Source: Perognathus longimembris pacificus (lineage: Eukaryota; Chordata; Mammalia; Rodentia; Heteromyidae). Taken from it: a stretch of DNA of 64,000 nt. The translations under genes and the position numbers were made by a program. Below are positions 44,949-57,327 of this stretch, in pieces. The notes beneath the pieces are model-generated. The model worked only from the letters and a program-made list of their open reading frames with translations, was not told where the DNA came from and ran no database searches. How positions within the stretch are numbered: position 1 is the first letter of the stretch; every line of letters begins with the position of its first letter. The DNA lies in the NCBI RefSeq assembly GCF_023159225.1, contig NC_063161.1, positions 125,960,958 through 126,024,957 of the forward strand. Direction: 5' to 3'.

Positions 44949-45150
44949 GGGGCTGGGGATATGGCCTAGTGGCAAGAGTGCCTGTCTCATATACATGAGG
45001 CCCTGGGTTCGATTCCCCAGAACCACATATACAGAAAATGGCCAGAAGTGGCGCTGTGGATCAAGTGGCAGAGTGCTGGCCTTGAGCAAAAAGAAGCCAG
45101 GGACAGTGCTCAGGCCCACAGTCCAAGCCCCAGGACTGGCCAAAAAAAAA
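44949..45150 (+). mobile_element. IDL-Geo SINE with 13-bp TSD
   Basis: GGGCTGGGGATATGGCCTAG, B box GGTTCGATTCC, Geo monomer to CCCAGGACTGGCC and a short A tail. AGAATGATTTTTG occurs at 44936-44948 and again at 45151-45163. Confidence 0.96.
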
Positions 45151-45163
45151 AGAATGATTTTTG

Positions 45164-46954
45164 TTTCCTATCTTATGAGTTTATTTTAACTAAGGTATTA
45201 AAAATAAAATCACATTTTGTATTCATTCAGTTTAATGAATTAAAGGCAAGCGTGGGATTAATGTTAAACTAGTTGCAAAGACAAAGCTTTCACTCCCTTT
45301 GAGGGACTTAATAGTCTAAGCATAAACTGATGTGGGTTTTTTTTTTTTTTGGAGTAAGATTCCATCAGAAAAAGGTATCATGATTCCATTAGTGTGGTAG
45401 ACAGACAGAAGGATATATCATAATAGTTACTGGAAACAATTCAGAAATGAACAATCTTTCACGGGTTATTTTATGTTTTTTTTCAAAAGCTAATAGATGC
45501 ATCCTCCTAGGCTTATAATCATGGAAGACAAGCTGTGAAACTATTCACCCAAGAAAATAAAAATTCCACCAATTTATCTCCTTAGCTTTAGGGTTGAAAG
45601 CACAAATAATTCAAAAGAACTTCCAATTAGCATACTCTAAAAACCAAGTTAGTGCAAACAGAAGAGATACTGAGTGAATTTCCTTTATCTTCAGAGACAG
45701 AAGCAATCCATGTGGTTTAAGGCATGAGTAATTTATGTTGACTTGTTTGTTAAACTTAGGGCCCGGTTATTTAAATGTTTCTTCAGTTTCTAATAGTTTT
45801 GTAGTTTTGGTGGTGGCTATGTTCCAATCAATTAAGTCATTGAATACAATTTCCTCTATATTTTAATAATCTCTGGACCATAGATTTGTGAACCATCTAA
45901 TAGAATAATTGGAAATTTTACTATTTCCCATTTGTGATTCCATCAGTATAATGTGATAATGTTTACTTATGAAAACTGCAACAACCCAAATTTAAAAATA
46001 AAGAACCAATCGCTATTCATCACAATAGATGCTATTCATAAGCTTAGAGAGAAGACAATAAATATAGTTTGATTTTTATAATTAATAACAACTCCTATAG
46101 TTCTCAAGAATGTTAAGATGCTTAATGTAGTTAATCTGTACTTAATTTGACTGAATTACAAGCTTCTAAACCTGTGTAAAGCTTGTGCCTAGAAAATAAT
46201 GGTAGGAGTCTAAAAATGTCAAGCCTTTATTCATATTCTTGCTTTTACTGAACATTAGAGTGCTTTGTGTTATTCTAGGAAACATAATTTTTATAGAAAT
46301 TTATTAATGAGGCTTCTATTCAGTTATTCAGGACATTCAACTGGATTAGGATCATATAACTGGGAGAGGAGTATCATCCCCGGACAGCCTATAGGAAAGC
46401 CACGATAGAACCAACAAGTAACTGGTACCCAACATAAAAGGTCATCATCCACTCTTAGTGAATGATGAAGCTTTCCTCATGATGCATGTACTTGTGCATG
46501 TGATGTGGCTTGATTGAAAAATTGTGTAAAGGCATAAACACTCTGAATGCTCTGTCTTAAATTAATCAGTTTCTTAAATCCACATTAAAAATTGCAGCAC
46601 ATATTTGTAAACCTTAATATCTAGGTATTCACAATAATTTGGTCTTCCAATCATGGGTAGACAAATACACACAAGGCAAGCTTTTATGATTAACTACAAT
46701 AAATATTTTGTAATCATAAGTTTTTAGATTTAAATATATTTCAAAGTTTGGATTAACTAAGAATTCATGAAAATAATAATAGCTTTGAACTTAGTTTTTT
46801 CCTCTGGGAAATGGGGATAGTGTTTTTGTCATAAATTAAAAGAGTATTAAATGAGTAAGGATGAAGACAAGACCATTACCAACAAGATTATCATCATGCT
46901 GGCTAGTTCTCTGTGCTGACTAATAAGCAAAAGATAGGCACCTTTTCATAATTA
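45164..46954. other. Unassigned AT-rich stretch
   Basis: No gene or repeat recognised. Confidence 0.4.
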
Positions 46955-47107
46955 TTAGTTTCACTTACATTTTAGAAAACTGAAATATTAAAAAGTTTGA
47001 ATATATTGTTTGAGGTACCACAGTAACTGAGAGTCAGATTTAGAATTTAAATTCAAATTTGTCATATTCAGAAACCTATATTCAACTCACTATCTAATAT
47101 GGCCTTC
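46955..47107 (-). mobile_element. MIR-like SINE relic
   Basis: GAGGTACCACAGTAACTGAG, AGTCAGATTTAGAATTTAAA, TTCAAATTTGTCATATTCAG and AACCTATATTCAACTCACTA parallel the antisense MIR (GGTCACACAGCTAG, AGAGCTGGGATTCAAACCCA, end). Confidence 0.6.
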
Positions 47108-49787
47108 TACGTGTTTCATTATTGACAACTGAGTTATCTCAATCTGTTCATGTAAACCTGAACCAGATTAGGAAAAGAACTATAGATCCTCTTTTAGCTC
47201 TAGGTCTCTTCAGACATGTACATATACATACCTACAAACAGAGAAACATACACATAATGAATAAAGTGTTAGTTTTAGTCAGGTAGAATTGTATTTATAT
47301 GCTACCTAAACCTGTTTTTAAATACAGTGGCTTCAGGTTATAAGATGTCATTTCAGTTTAAAATAAATAAGATTAAAAATTCAAATCCCTAATCTTACCA
47401 GCTTCACATTTTGTATTTTAAAACTACATGTGGCTAGTGGTTACCAAATTGAGCATCACAAATATAGAACAGTTTCATCACTGAAAAGCTATATTGTACA
47501 AAATGAACTAGATGAATTCTCTACAATTCCTTCACCACAGAAGAGAAAGCACTTAATAGATTCTAATACACATGGACACATGCTTGCAGAATTGTTCCAA
47601 TCAAATACACAGGGAATTTAATTTCATTCTTTCATATATTTCCTTTAGGGTTCCTCTGAATCTAAAGCTGCATACAAGCTTTATCCCATGCAATAACATA
47701 TTTAATCAAAGTTTGGTTATTTGCCCACTTCATCAGATTCTAATCTTGGTCACTCCAAAATGCATTTAGGCCTTCAAAGCAGCACAAACATTCGTCATCC
47801 TCATTACTTTAAAGTTCCTAGAGAGTTCAATTTGTTGGAGAAGCTTCAATAAAGGAGGAGTGGAGTGTAGTTATTTGGGAACCCCTGTGTTTTTCTAGAG
47901 GAAATTTAACAAGACAGAAGAGATGGCACTCTGATATATTGAGCCAATCTTCTGAAATAGTTCATGCAGCTGCAAAGATATGGAAAATGAAAAGCCAGAG
48001 TGATCAAACAATTTCAGGAAAATAAACAGATAAGCACAAAAAATGAAATGAATCAGCATGATTTGCTTTTGCCTGCTTTTGTGAGGACCTAAATGGCAAC
48101 CAGTCATAGAATTGTGACTTATTAAAAATGAAACACACTTGAGCACACATCTTAGCTCTCTTTCTCTGACTCTGCCTTTGTCTGTGTCTCTATGCTTACC
48201 TCTGTCTCTGTCTCTCTGTTTCTCTGTCTCCTCTTTTAATTCCCCTACCTCTCTCTTGAGCAGAGAGCATTTGTCTGATAAACATTATCTTTCACTTTTT
48301 ACATTCAATTGAGGTAAAATTATTACCTCAGTTATAAGTAGCTATTTATTGATTACTCATAAATAAATATCCTTAGGAACCTTAGATATTGTAAATATCC
48401 TTTATAGCTATACATGTATCATTAATATTTAATGTGTATTGGATTCATTTACCTCGTAAATAGCTTTTTTAAATGTGATATCAACACAACAGGGTAAGTT
48501 TCATAAAACAAACAGCTACCTTCTAGCTTGCATGAATTGAAATTGTTAGTTATATTCCAAGTATACAATATTGTTTAATTCCATCTTCAATATTGATAGT
48601 TGAAATGAATGAAGAACGTTTCGTTGTTTATATATATATTTAAAATAAGTTTATGAGAAAGTGGCAGATTATGTTTGACATTATATCTTAGAAAAATATG
48701 GGAAAAGTGCGAAAAAACTCAGCATTGCTAACACAAACAGAAATTGTGGAACTTTAGATAGTAATATACATATTTAATATATTACAGCTAGAGATGGATA
48801 CCTTAAAAGTATGTCAGCATATCTGTTAGTAAGTTACACTCTTACTGAATAAAATAATCCTTCATATTTTGCTTTCATAAAAGTAATGAAATAAAAATTG
48901 CTGCTGGATTATGACATACATTTGTCAGGATATGTACCCTTTTGACAGCTTACAATTGTGAAAAGTCTTGCAGATATTCAAGGTCTTCATTTATGAACAT
49001 CTGTTAACATGTATTTCCAATGATGTCATATCAATTTACAGAAAGTCTAGTCTATACTTGAACATACACTAAAATATTCTGCCATCACCACAGAGACAAT
49101 CTACTTCATGACATATTGTCTGAATGAAAAAATGAGGGCATTTCTTTAGCTCTGTCTGGTTCAGTTGCTCTTTCTCATCAACCTCTAGAACTTACTCTCA
49201 TCAGGGTTTCACTCTAGCCTAGGCTCACTGGGGAATACAAGGAAATTGATGTCCGATACGAATCCAGCTATTTTACAAACAAAATAATCAGAAAATCTGC
49301 TGCTCACAACTGCCCAAGTACAAGTGAAACCCCATTGTTTCAAAGAATATCCAATGGAGTACATGCATTTCACTCTACTCAAAATAGAACTGTACATATG
49401 CTCTACTCTATTTTGTCAAGCTGGTTGTAAAGTAGAAAAGAGACTTGTCTTCAAATGGCGACATGTCAGTTTATTTTCCAAACCTTTCTGCAAAAGAAAC
49501 TTATCCCCAAACTCTAATAACTGAAGTTTAAATGTGAATAGCAGGGGGAATTGGATGGCATATTCTGCACACCCTACTGTGTTTTTAGTGATATGGGGAA
49601 ATTTAAATGCAAAGATCCTCGTATTGCTACAGTAGATGCATAATTTTCTTCACAGTTTCTTGGCTCCAAGCAGCAGGGAAATCCCAAGTGTGGCTCACTT
49701 TTCTGTGTCTCCATTACCATGAACAGGATGTTAGCAGGTGAAGATTCTCTTACCAGTTAGTAGACAATTTCTAAGAGGTTGCATTAG
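47108..49787. other. Unassigned AT-rich stretch
   Basis: No gene is recognised. A pyrimidine-rich CT/CTGT tract lies at about 48152-48235. Short opposing frames (for example 47430-47621 and 49209-49524) have no recognisable homology. Confidence 0.4.
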
Positions 49788-50200
49788 TTACTTTTCTTGT
49801 TGTTCTGACCAAAACACCTCACATAAACAACTTCAGGAAGGAAACGTTTATTTGAGCTCACAGTTTCTGTCTATATTTGCTTGTCCCTAAGAAGTGGACA
49901 GAATTTCATGGTTGCAAAAGGAAAAAAAAAATGTGGCTGAAGAGGTTCTTACTTCAAGGAGGCCAGGAAACAGAGAGAAACAATAGAGGAAGGAGTCATG
50001 ACAAGGTGTAGTCCCTCAAAGGCATGCTATCCAAGACTACTTCCTTCCACTAGGCCCTCACTACATACTTTGTATCACCTCCCAGTAATACTCTCCTATT
50101 AAGAGTCCAACAAAGCATTAATGCATTCATGAGGCTGGAACTCTCATGATCTCATTATCTCTGGAAATGCCATCAATGGACTTGCCAGCAGGTATTTATT
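49788..50200 (-). mobile_element. MaLR/URR1-like repeat, antisense
   Basis: TTGTTGTTCTGACCAAAACA, ACGTTTATTTGAGCTCACAG, CTTCCACTAGGCCCTCACTA, ATGCATTCATGAGG and CTCATGATCTCATTATCTC follow the order of a common rodent/mammal repeat read antisense (consensus: TTGCTGTGACAAAACACC, TTTATTTGGCTCACAG, ACTAGGCCCCACCTCC, CCATTCATGAGG). The exact family (MaLR LTR or URR1-type) is unresolved. Confidence 0.5.
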
Positions 50201-51930
50201 GAATATCTTCTAGGTACATTTTAATAATCCAATCACATAGACAACCAAGATTAATATCACAGTGGTCTTATAGCTCCAATATCAACCATTAAAGTTCTCT
50301 ATGAGTAATTCCAGATTTCATACAGGAAAATAAAGCATATGTCATCTTCCCCCTTTATTCCATAGCTTTCAACCTTCAAAATTTATGCTTGCGTGATTGG
50401 GATATGGCAGGAAAATGAAGTACTGGGAAAGCTCGCTGTATGAATTAGTCTCGAAAACTATAGGAGGTTAATATGACCATGCATGTTTTAAGAACCAATA
50501 ATGATTAGAACTTGAGATAACAATATACAGATAATCATGAAACTTAAATGAATCTTTACTTGTACACATAAATTTAAGCCTTTGTAACTAATGCCAAAAG
50601 CATTCCTTATGGTACTTGCATTTTTTTTTTTTTTTTTTACACTTGGAAGGACAAGTAAATGTCTTGTTTTTATGTACTGAGTGGCTCCATTTAATTAAGC
50701 AGTAGGTGGGCCAAAATCTAGACAATAAATTCAGTCTAAAAGAAATAATATTCATGTTGTGCATATGTATGTGAACTGAATTGATGAAAAGTGTCTAATT
50801 CATTACATCATCATTGCTATGGCTGTATATAAAATACATGGAATGAGAACTCAACACAGAAAAACTCCTCATAATCACAGTACTGATATCAATTATGATC
50901 TCTTTCTTGCTAATATATTTTGTGCACCTGTTGGCAGGCAGAGAAAGCAGGATTAAGTCAAACTAGAAGTCATACCTGGAGCAAACTAGACTCATGTACC
51001 CCCAAAAGAGGAAAGAAACAAACACTAGGAGCTAGGAAAACCATTCAGAGAAATGTGCTCCATAGCAAGGAGTTTAACATCCCCTATAAAAATGAATACA
51101 TTATCCATCTTTTTCTCTTTTGGCACAGCTACAGTTGACATTACCACTGTCGAATGGGAGAACTAAGCTGGCAAATGTGATAGCAAATTCTGAACTCAAG
51201 CAGCAGTATATGAGGCAGGCAGTTAAAGTGCCATGCTAGCAGAATACATGAATGTCAACATTATTTTAGAATGATTTATTGCATCCATAACAGTCAAAAT
51301 AAATAAATGTGACCCCATAGTCTCCAACTCATGGGTAACTTTTCTAATTCAGAATTTGCAGATAATATTTTCTATTAGAAAGTAATTTCAAACAGTTAAA
51401 AACAAAATGTAGGGTTTTTCTCTGGATTTTTCAAACTCCCAGCATATTGTTTCAATGATTGTGGAAAGAAGGGTTATTAATAAAGAACTATCAGAGAACT
51501 AACTAAAAACAAATGGCAAGGAGAAGAATGCACGACATAACTCAGTTATCCATTGCTAACAAAACGAAAACTGTATATGCTTCTTTCTTAGATTACTGTG
51601 TTGACAAGATAAACATCCATAACAATAGACATTGATCAGAAATTGCATAGCTATGTTAGGTATAAATGCAAGCCAAAGAACTATTTCTGCATAAATATTT
51701 AAATATTCAAGTTTTAAAAAGAATTTATAGATAATACCATATTACTTACTGGGTGGGTCGATTTTTTTTTTAAAGTAAAATACAGTAAGCCTTTCACTGG
51801 TAGCAATAGTCCTTAAAACTATGGCTTATTTATAATCATTATATCTATATAGCTTATCAACTTAAAATTAACATTTGTCTTAATAAATAAATAAACAAAT
51901 TAGAAATTTCTAATAATATAACAAAAATAC
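50201..51930. other. Unassigned AT-rich stretch
   Basis: No gene or named repeat. A T run lies at 50621-50638. Confidence 0.4.
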
Positions 51931-52172
51931 ACCAGGTGCTGGTGGCTCATGCTTGTAATCCTAGCTATTCAGGAGGCTGAGATATGAGGATCATGATTCA
52001 AAGCCAGCCCAGGCAGAAAAGTCTGAGATTCTCATCTCCAATAAACTACTCTAAAAAGCAGGAAGTGACACTGCAGCTCAAGTGGTAGAGCACTTAAATT
52101 GAGAAAAAGAAACTCAAGAATAGCTCCCATGCCCAGAGTTCAAGGCCTAGGTCTGACAAAAAGAAAAAAAAG
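51931..52172 (+). mobile_element. B1-Geo composite SINE (well preserved)
   Basis: ACCAGGTGCTGGTGGCTCAT, AATCCTAGCTATTCAGGAGG, linker TCTCCAATAAACTACTC, Geo monomer with GCAGCTCAAGTGGTAGAGC and CAGAGTTCAAGGCC, A-rich tail. No clear target duplication was seen. Confidence 0.93.
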
Positions 52173-52489
52173 ATAATTGGTGGTAATTATATGACAGTTT
52201 CAACTTTATTTGTGTACATAGAATTAGAAAAATGGTATATCTATTGTCTTAAAACCACAATGTATAATGGTTAGCCTAAAACAATTGAGAAATAAAGAGA
52301 AATTTGTTAATATATAATTAACAGTATTTATGTCACTAAATCCATGAGTATATATGTGAGTTATATAGTATACATATTACCAAATCTAATATATTAGAGG
52401 CTACCAATGTAATGCAATAAATATTTATACAGTATATACCGTGCATACATGGATTAAATAGCATATTACTTTAAGCAGTTTTGGGGACA

Positions 52490-52572
52490 GAGTATAGCTG
52501 ATAATTGAATCTAGGTACTGACACCTGCTAAGTGTGTACTGTACAACTAGGATAAACTGCTAGATCCCTATC
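52490..52572 (-). mobile_element. ID-like monomeric SINE relic
   Basis: The reverse complement has a spaced match to an ID unit (GGATCTAGCAGTTTATCC, GTACACACTTAGCAGG, ACCTAGATTCAATTATCAGC). Weak. Confidence 0.4.
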
Positions 52573-53055
52573 CAGTTAAAAACTGGAGAGTGAACTTATG
52601 AATATGTAAATTCTAGCAAAATTGCTTAAGTAATTTTCCTTGATGTTAACCAACACCAAACATACATATAATACCTAATGTGTCTCTCTGTGACAATATA
52701 TTAAGAAATTTTGAAGGGAAGAGGAAAGAAAGACCAATAAGATGAAATTTTCAAAAAATAAACAAATGTAATTACTTTGATGTTTGAGCATGTGTTTAAA
52801 CATGGCAGGCTTGTTTTTACCTTTATGCATAGAATACTTCCTACATTTTTCCCAAACTTGAACAAACATTGCCAGAGGAAACTCATTATTTCACTGACTT
52901 AGAAATATAACATTCTTGAAATATCTTCTTTGTATTTCTGCAAAGATCATTTCTACAAAGATCAATTATTTTCCCAAAGTGCATCTACGTTGTCTCTTCT
53001 ATTTCTCAGATGTTTAAAGTAGCCTTCATGTTCTGAGTCCTATAAAAGTTGTTTG
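52573..53055. other. Unassigned stretch
   Basis: Nothing recognised. Confidence 0.4.
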
Positions 53056-53263
53056 GAGCTGGGTGTCAATGGCTCTCGTTTGTAATTTTAACAAGAGCCT
53101 GAGATCATGTTTCAAAACAAGCTCAGGCAGGAAATTCCATGAGATGCATCTCCAATGAACCACTAAAAAGCCAGAAGTGGAACTGTGGCTCAAGGAGTAG
53201 AGTGATAGTCTTGAGGAAAAAACCTCAAACATGGCACCCAGGCCCTGAATTCAAATCCCAAGA
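53056..53263 (+). mobile_element. B1-Geo composite SINE
   Basis: GAGCTGGGTGTCAATGGCTC, degraded B1 left half, linker CATCTCCAATGAACCACTA, Geo monomer CCAGAAGTGGAACTGTGGCT through CCTGAATTCAAATCCC, followed by (CA)n at 53277-53305. Confidence 0.88.
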
Positions 53264-53276
53264 TTAACTCACTGTG

Positions 53277-53305
53277 TACACACACACACACACAAACACA
53301 CACAC
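53277..53305. repeat. (CA)n microsatellite at a SINE tail
   Basis: An interrupted CA tract downstream of a B1-Geo element, in SINE orientation. Confidence 0.95.
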
Positions 53306-54833
53306 TCCTCACCACCACCACCGTAAGGTAAGTTATATGTTCTGATCCAAAAGATCCCTCATATTTTCAATTCTGAAAATTCATGACTATGTGAAAGAGT
53401 ATGTTTTTAATTTCTAAGATTAACTAGTTAGAATGCATGTTTATACAAAGTAGGGTACATTATTTAATAATGTTTGTTTGTAGACATAAAGATTCCAGGT
53501 GGAAAAGTAGATTTAATCCTTATTATGAAAATTGAGGTAAAAATTAAATTATTTATTCTAAGGAAATATTTTGGGAAGAGAAGGAAGTACATTTTAAAAA
53601 TGGCCTGAAATATAGAGTAAACATGAAGCCACATGTGGAAATAGCTAGAAATAATGGTTGACTTCTGACTATGCAGATCTAATTCTGAAGTTAGGGCCAT
53701 ATTTTAGCTTTGATATGGGATATACAGTTCCTATGTGAACTTAGGATTTTAACCTCAAATTTCTAATTCAGTGTCTTTGGTTATGTAAGCATGAATATAG
53801 TCTATCAAAGACAAATGAAGTATTTAATCTTAAGTATGTATTTGTAAAGTGAAGTAGATCCTACACTGAACTATGTCAATACTCCCATTAACTATTCTCA
53901 AATAACTCCAAATAATTCCACACTCAAATAATTTCACTGAAGGAGTTTACAAATATTTATGGATTCCTTTACATTCCATGTAATCTTGTAGGTCTAGGTA
54001 AAGAAAAATGAATTAAAAACAAAAATTAACCTTATTTTCAAGAATCGTTATTTAGAAGCACCAGTTACTCTCCAGATTCCCTTGTTCTTTAGCCTATGTA
54101 ACAATGGGTATTTGACACAGGCTCTTTTTTCCAGTCACAGTCATATTTAAATGTGATAGATATGCTTGCCTTATTCCCCATTTTAGATATTCTTTTTAAA
54201 GGTTTCATACATAGTAAGAATAGTGCCAAGGAAAATTTCATATTAGTGCTGTCAAATTGTCAATATATTTATTTCTCTTCTTGGAGACAATGTGAATACA
54301 TATCTCTTAAATTATAATTTTCCTTCAGTATGCCTATCACATGGAACTTTTGTCAAGATTATATTAAGGCTGAGGTTTGGCAAATGAGCTTAACTTTTTT
54401 CATAAAGTAACCAGCAAAATAAGCCTAGATATATGTTTTTTTCTGGTTAGTTCATATATTGATACCATTCAAAGTTAATTTTACATGTTATAGATTGGCA
54501 TTGTAACAGGGTGCATTTTATAGAATACTGATACCATTATGAACAGTTGCAAAGAGATTTTCATGGACTAATTGGATTATGAAATGCCACATATTTCCCT
54601 CTTAGATATTCACAATGCAGATTAACTATTAAATGTTGTAAGTAATCACATAGGATAGAAAATGTTTGATCTGTGCTTGACACATCATATAACCCCATTT
54701 ACTTGACTGTGAATCCTTTAATGTGATTAATACAGGCTTTTAGAACAAAGTCAACAATTAAAATCATGGTGTTTTTCTGTTGTCACATATAAGTAATTTC
54801 CATGAGAAAAGCGGCCCCTAGAGTACCAGTATC
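53306..54833. other. Unassigned AT-rich stretch
   Basis: No gene or repeat recognised. Confidence 0.4.
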
Positions 54834-54848
54834 ACATAGCTGACACTT
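54834..54848. repeat. Target-site duplication of L1 insertion C, left copy
   Basis: ACATAGCTGACACTT here against ACAAAGCAGACACTT at 57225-57239: 13 of 15 identical. In L1 (minus) orientation the site starts AAGTGTC and is preceded by TTAT at the uninterrupted flank, consistent with an L1 endonuclease-type site. Confidence 0.7.
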
Positions 54849-55375
54849 TTTTTTTCAAATTTGTATTATCAAACTGATGTACAGAGAGGTTACAGTTTCA
54901 TACGTTAGGCATTGGATACATTTCTTGTACTGTTTGTTACCTCGTCTCTCATTCCCGCCTCCCTCCTCCCCCTTTCCCTTTCCCCCATGAGGTGTTCAGT
55001 TCACTTACACCAAACAGTTTTGCAAGTATTGCTTTTGTAGTTGTTTCTCTTTTTTTACTCTGTGTCTCTTGATTTCAGTATTCCCTTTCAATTTCCTAGT
55101 TCTAATACCAGTATAGACTGTTTCCAAAATACTCAGATAAGATTACAGAGATAGTGTAGGTACAACCACAGGAAGGTGATACAAGAACATCATCAATAGT
55201 AGAAGCTGCAGATACACATGGGATGTTGAAAGAAGTTACAACTGTGATATAACAATCGTTTCCATAACATGGAGTTCATTTCACTTAGCATCATCTTATG
55301 TGATCATAAGGGTATAGCTATTGGGCTCTTGTGATCCACTGCTGTGACTTGCCTAAACCTGTGCTAATTATTCCC

Positions 55376-55918
55376 AATAAGGGAGACCATAGAGTCCATG
55401 CTTCTTTGGGTCTGGCTCACTTCACTTAGTATAATTTTTTCCAAGTCCTTCCATTTCCTTACAAATGGGGCAATGTCAATCTTTCTGATAGAGGCATAAA
55501 ATTCCATTGTGTATTCGTCTACTGAGGGGCATCTGGGTTGGTTCCAGATTGTCGCTATGACAAATTGTGCTGTGATGAACATTGTTGTGCTGGTGGCTTT
55601 ACTGTGATTTTGTTTGTGGTTTTTTGGATAGATACCCAAAAGTGGGGTTGCTGGGTCATAAGGGAGTTTTATATTTAGCCTTCTGAGGAATCTCCATACT
55701 GCTTGCCAGAGTGGCTGAGCCAGTTATCCCCTCCAACAATTGTTATTGTTAGTTTTCTTGATATATGACATTCTTACTGGGGTGAGATGGAATTTCAATG
55801 TTGTTTTGATTTGCATTTCTTTTATGGCCAGTGATGTAGAGCACTTTTTCATATGACTCTTGGCCATTCTCATTTCCTCATCAGAGAAGTCTCTTTCAAT
55901 CGACTTCAACAGGTCATC
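55376..55918 (-). pseudogene. L1 ORF2 C-terminal part (sense piece of C)
   Basis: Two open stretches on the minus strand. 55724-55909 reads [40 protein letters not shown] and NNNCWRG (zinc-knuckle-like region). 55376-55639 reads [30 protein letters not shown] and [17 protein letters not shown] to SLIGNN and stop. A short in-frame loss removes residues between VDE and YTMEF that insertion B2 keeps (WIRKMWHI). A frameshift separates the two stretches. Confidence 0.9.
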
Positions 55919-55930
55919 AAAAAAAAAAAA

Positions 55931-57224
55931 TCATACACCACGATCAAACTGGATTCATCCCAGGGATACAAAGTTGGTTTAATACACGCAAGTCAATTAA
56001 TGTAATCCCCCACATCAACTTGAGCAAGGTAAAGAACCATATGGTATTATCTCTGGTGCGGAAAAAGCGTTCAATAAAATCCAGCACCCATTTATGCTAT
56101 AAGCCCTGGAAAAACTGGGATTCCAGGGAACATTCCTGAATATAATTAAGGCAGTTTATGACAAACCAACAGCAAGCATAACTCTAAATGATGAAAAACT
56201 AAAGCCATTCCCTTTAAAATCAGGAACAAGGCAGGGATGTCCACTCTCTCCCCTGCTCTTCAACATAGTATTAGAATTCCTAGCCAGAACAATTAGGCAA
56301 GAAGAAAATATAAACGGGATCCAAACAGGAAAAGATGAAATTAAACTTTCTCTCTTCGCGGATGACATGATCCTATACCTAAAGAACCCCATAGACTCTA
56401 CACCCAAGCTACTAGAGCTGATCCAAAACTTTGGCAAAGTTGCAGGATATAAAATAAACCCTCAAAAATCAATGGCCTTTCTCTATGCTAACGACCCAAA
56501 GACCGAGGCTGAAACCAGGAAAGCAACTCCTTTTGCAATAGCCCCAGAAAACATGAAATACCTAGGAATAACCTTAACCAAAGAAGTGAAAGACCTATTT
56601 GATGAGAACTTTAAAAGCTTGAAAAACAAAATTAAGTCAGAACTAAGGAAATGGAAAAACCTCCCATGCTCCTGGATTGGGAGGATTAATATAATCAAAA
56701 TGGCAATATTGCCAAAGGCTATATACAAATTCAATGCAATACCCATTAATATCCCAACACCATTCTTTAATGAAATAGAGGAAGCAATCCAGAAATTCAT
56801 ATGGAACAATAAAAGACCTAGAATAGCAAAAACAATCCTAAGCAGAAAGAACAGTGCTGGAGGAATTACAATACCCAATTTCAAGCTGTATTATAAAGCT
56901 ATAGTAATAAAAACAGCTTGGTAATGGCACCAGAACAGGCCTGAAAACCAATGGAACAGAATTGAAGACCCAGAAATGAACCCACAGAACTACGCCTACT
57001 TAATATTTGATAAAGGAGCTAAAACAGTAGTTTGGAAGAAAGATAGCAAAGGACATAGCTCGCAAGATAAACAGAAAGCCCACAGACTGGGAGAAGATCT
57101 TTACTGGCCATTCAACGGACAAAGGCCTCGTATCTAAAATATATGCAGAACTAAAAAAATTACCTTCCTCCCAAACAAAACCGCAAAGAACCAATAACCC
57201 CCTCATCAAGTGGGCTAAAGACTT
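55931..57224 (+). pseudogene. L1 ORF2 RT region (inverted piece of C)
   Basis: The sequence carries reverse transcriptase blocks in order: [20 protein letters not shown], the catalytic FADD (at about 56358), [46 protein letters not shown] and the [16 protein letters not shown] region. The frame is open from about 56150 to 56924. It then meets a TAA in place of the tyrosine codon of the AWYWH motif. At about 57046 the sequence jumps from KKDS to KGHSSQDK, an internal deletion of the segment present at 23395-23520. It is non-functional. Confidence 0.93.
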
Positions 57225-57239
57225 ACAAAGCAGACACTT
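57225..57239. repeat. Target-site duplication of L1 insertion C, right copy
   Basis: ACAAAGCAGACACTT; see the left copy at 54834-54848. Confidence 0.7.
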
Positions 57240-57306
57240 ATAAAATAGGTTCAAACAAATGAATAAAATGGTGCAGATGTGTGTGTGGTGCACATGTGCA
57301 CACGTA

Positions 57307-57327
57307 TGTGTGTGTGTGTGTGTGTGT
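57307..57327. repeat. (TG)n microsatellite
   Basis: A short TG run in a TG/CA-rich neighbourhood (57278-57327). Confidence 0.9.

Larger units (their letters stand above)
54849..57224 (-). mobile_element. L1 insertion C: twin-primed copy
   Basis: Bases 54849-55918 are minus-sense L1: poly(A) (T run), full 3' UTR with polypurine tract, then the ORF2 C-terminus back to [14 protein letters not shown]. Bases 55919-57224 are plus-sense ORF2 from the [18 protein letters not shown] region to KWAKDL. In L1 mRNA, KWAKDL and LLKSIERDF are adjacent. The outer end of the inverted piece therefore meets the start of the sense piece, as twin priming predicts. A 15-bp imperfect target duplication flanks the whole. 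It carries later damage (a stop codon and deletions), so it is older than B2. Confidence 0.93.
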
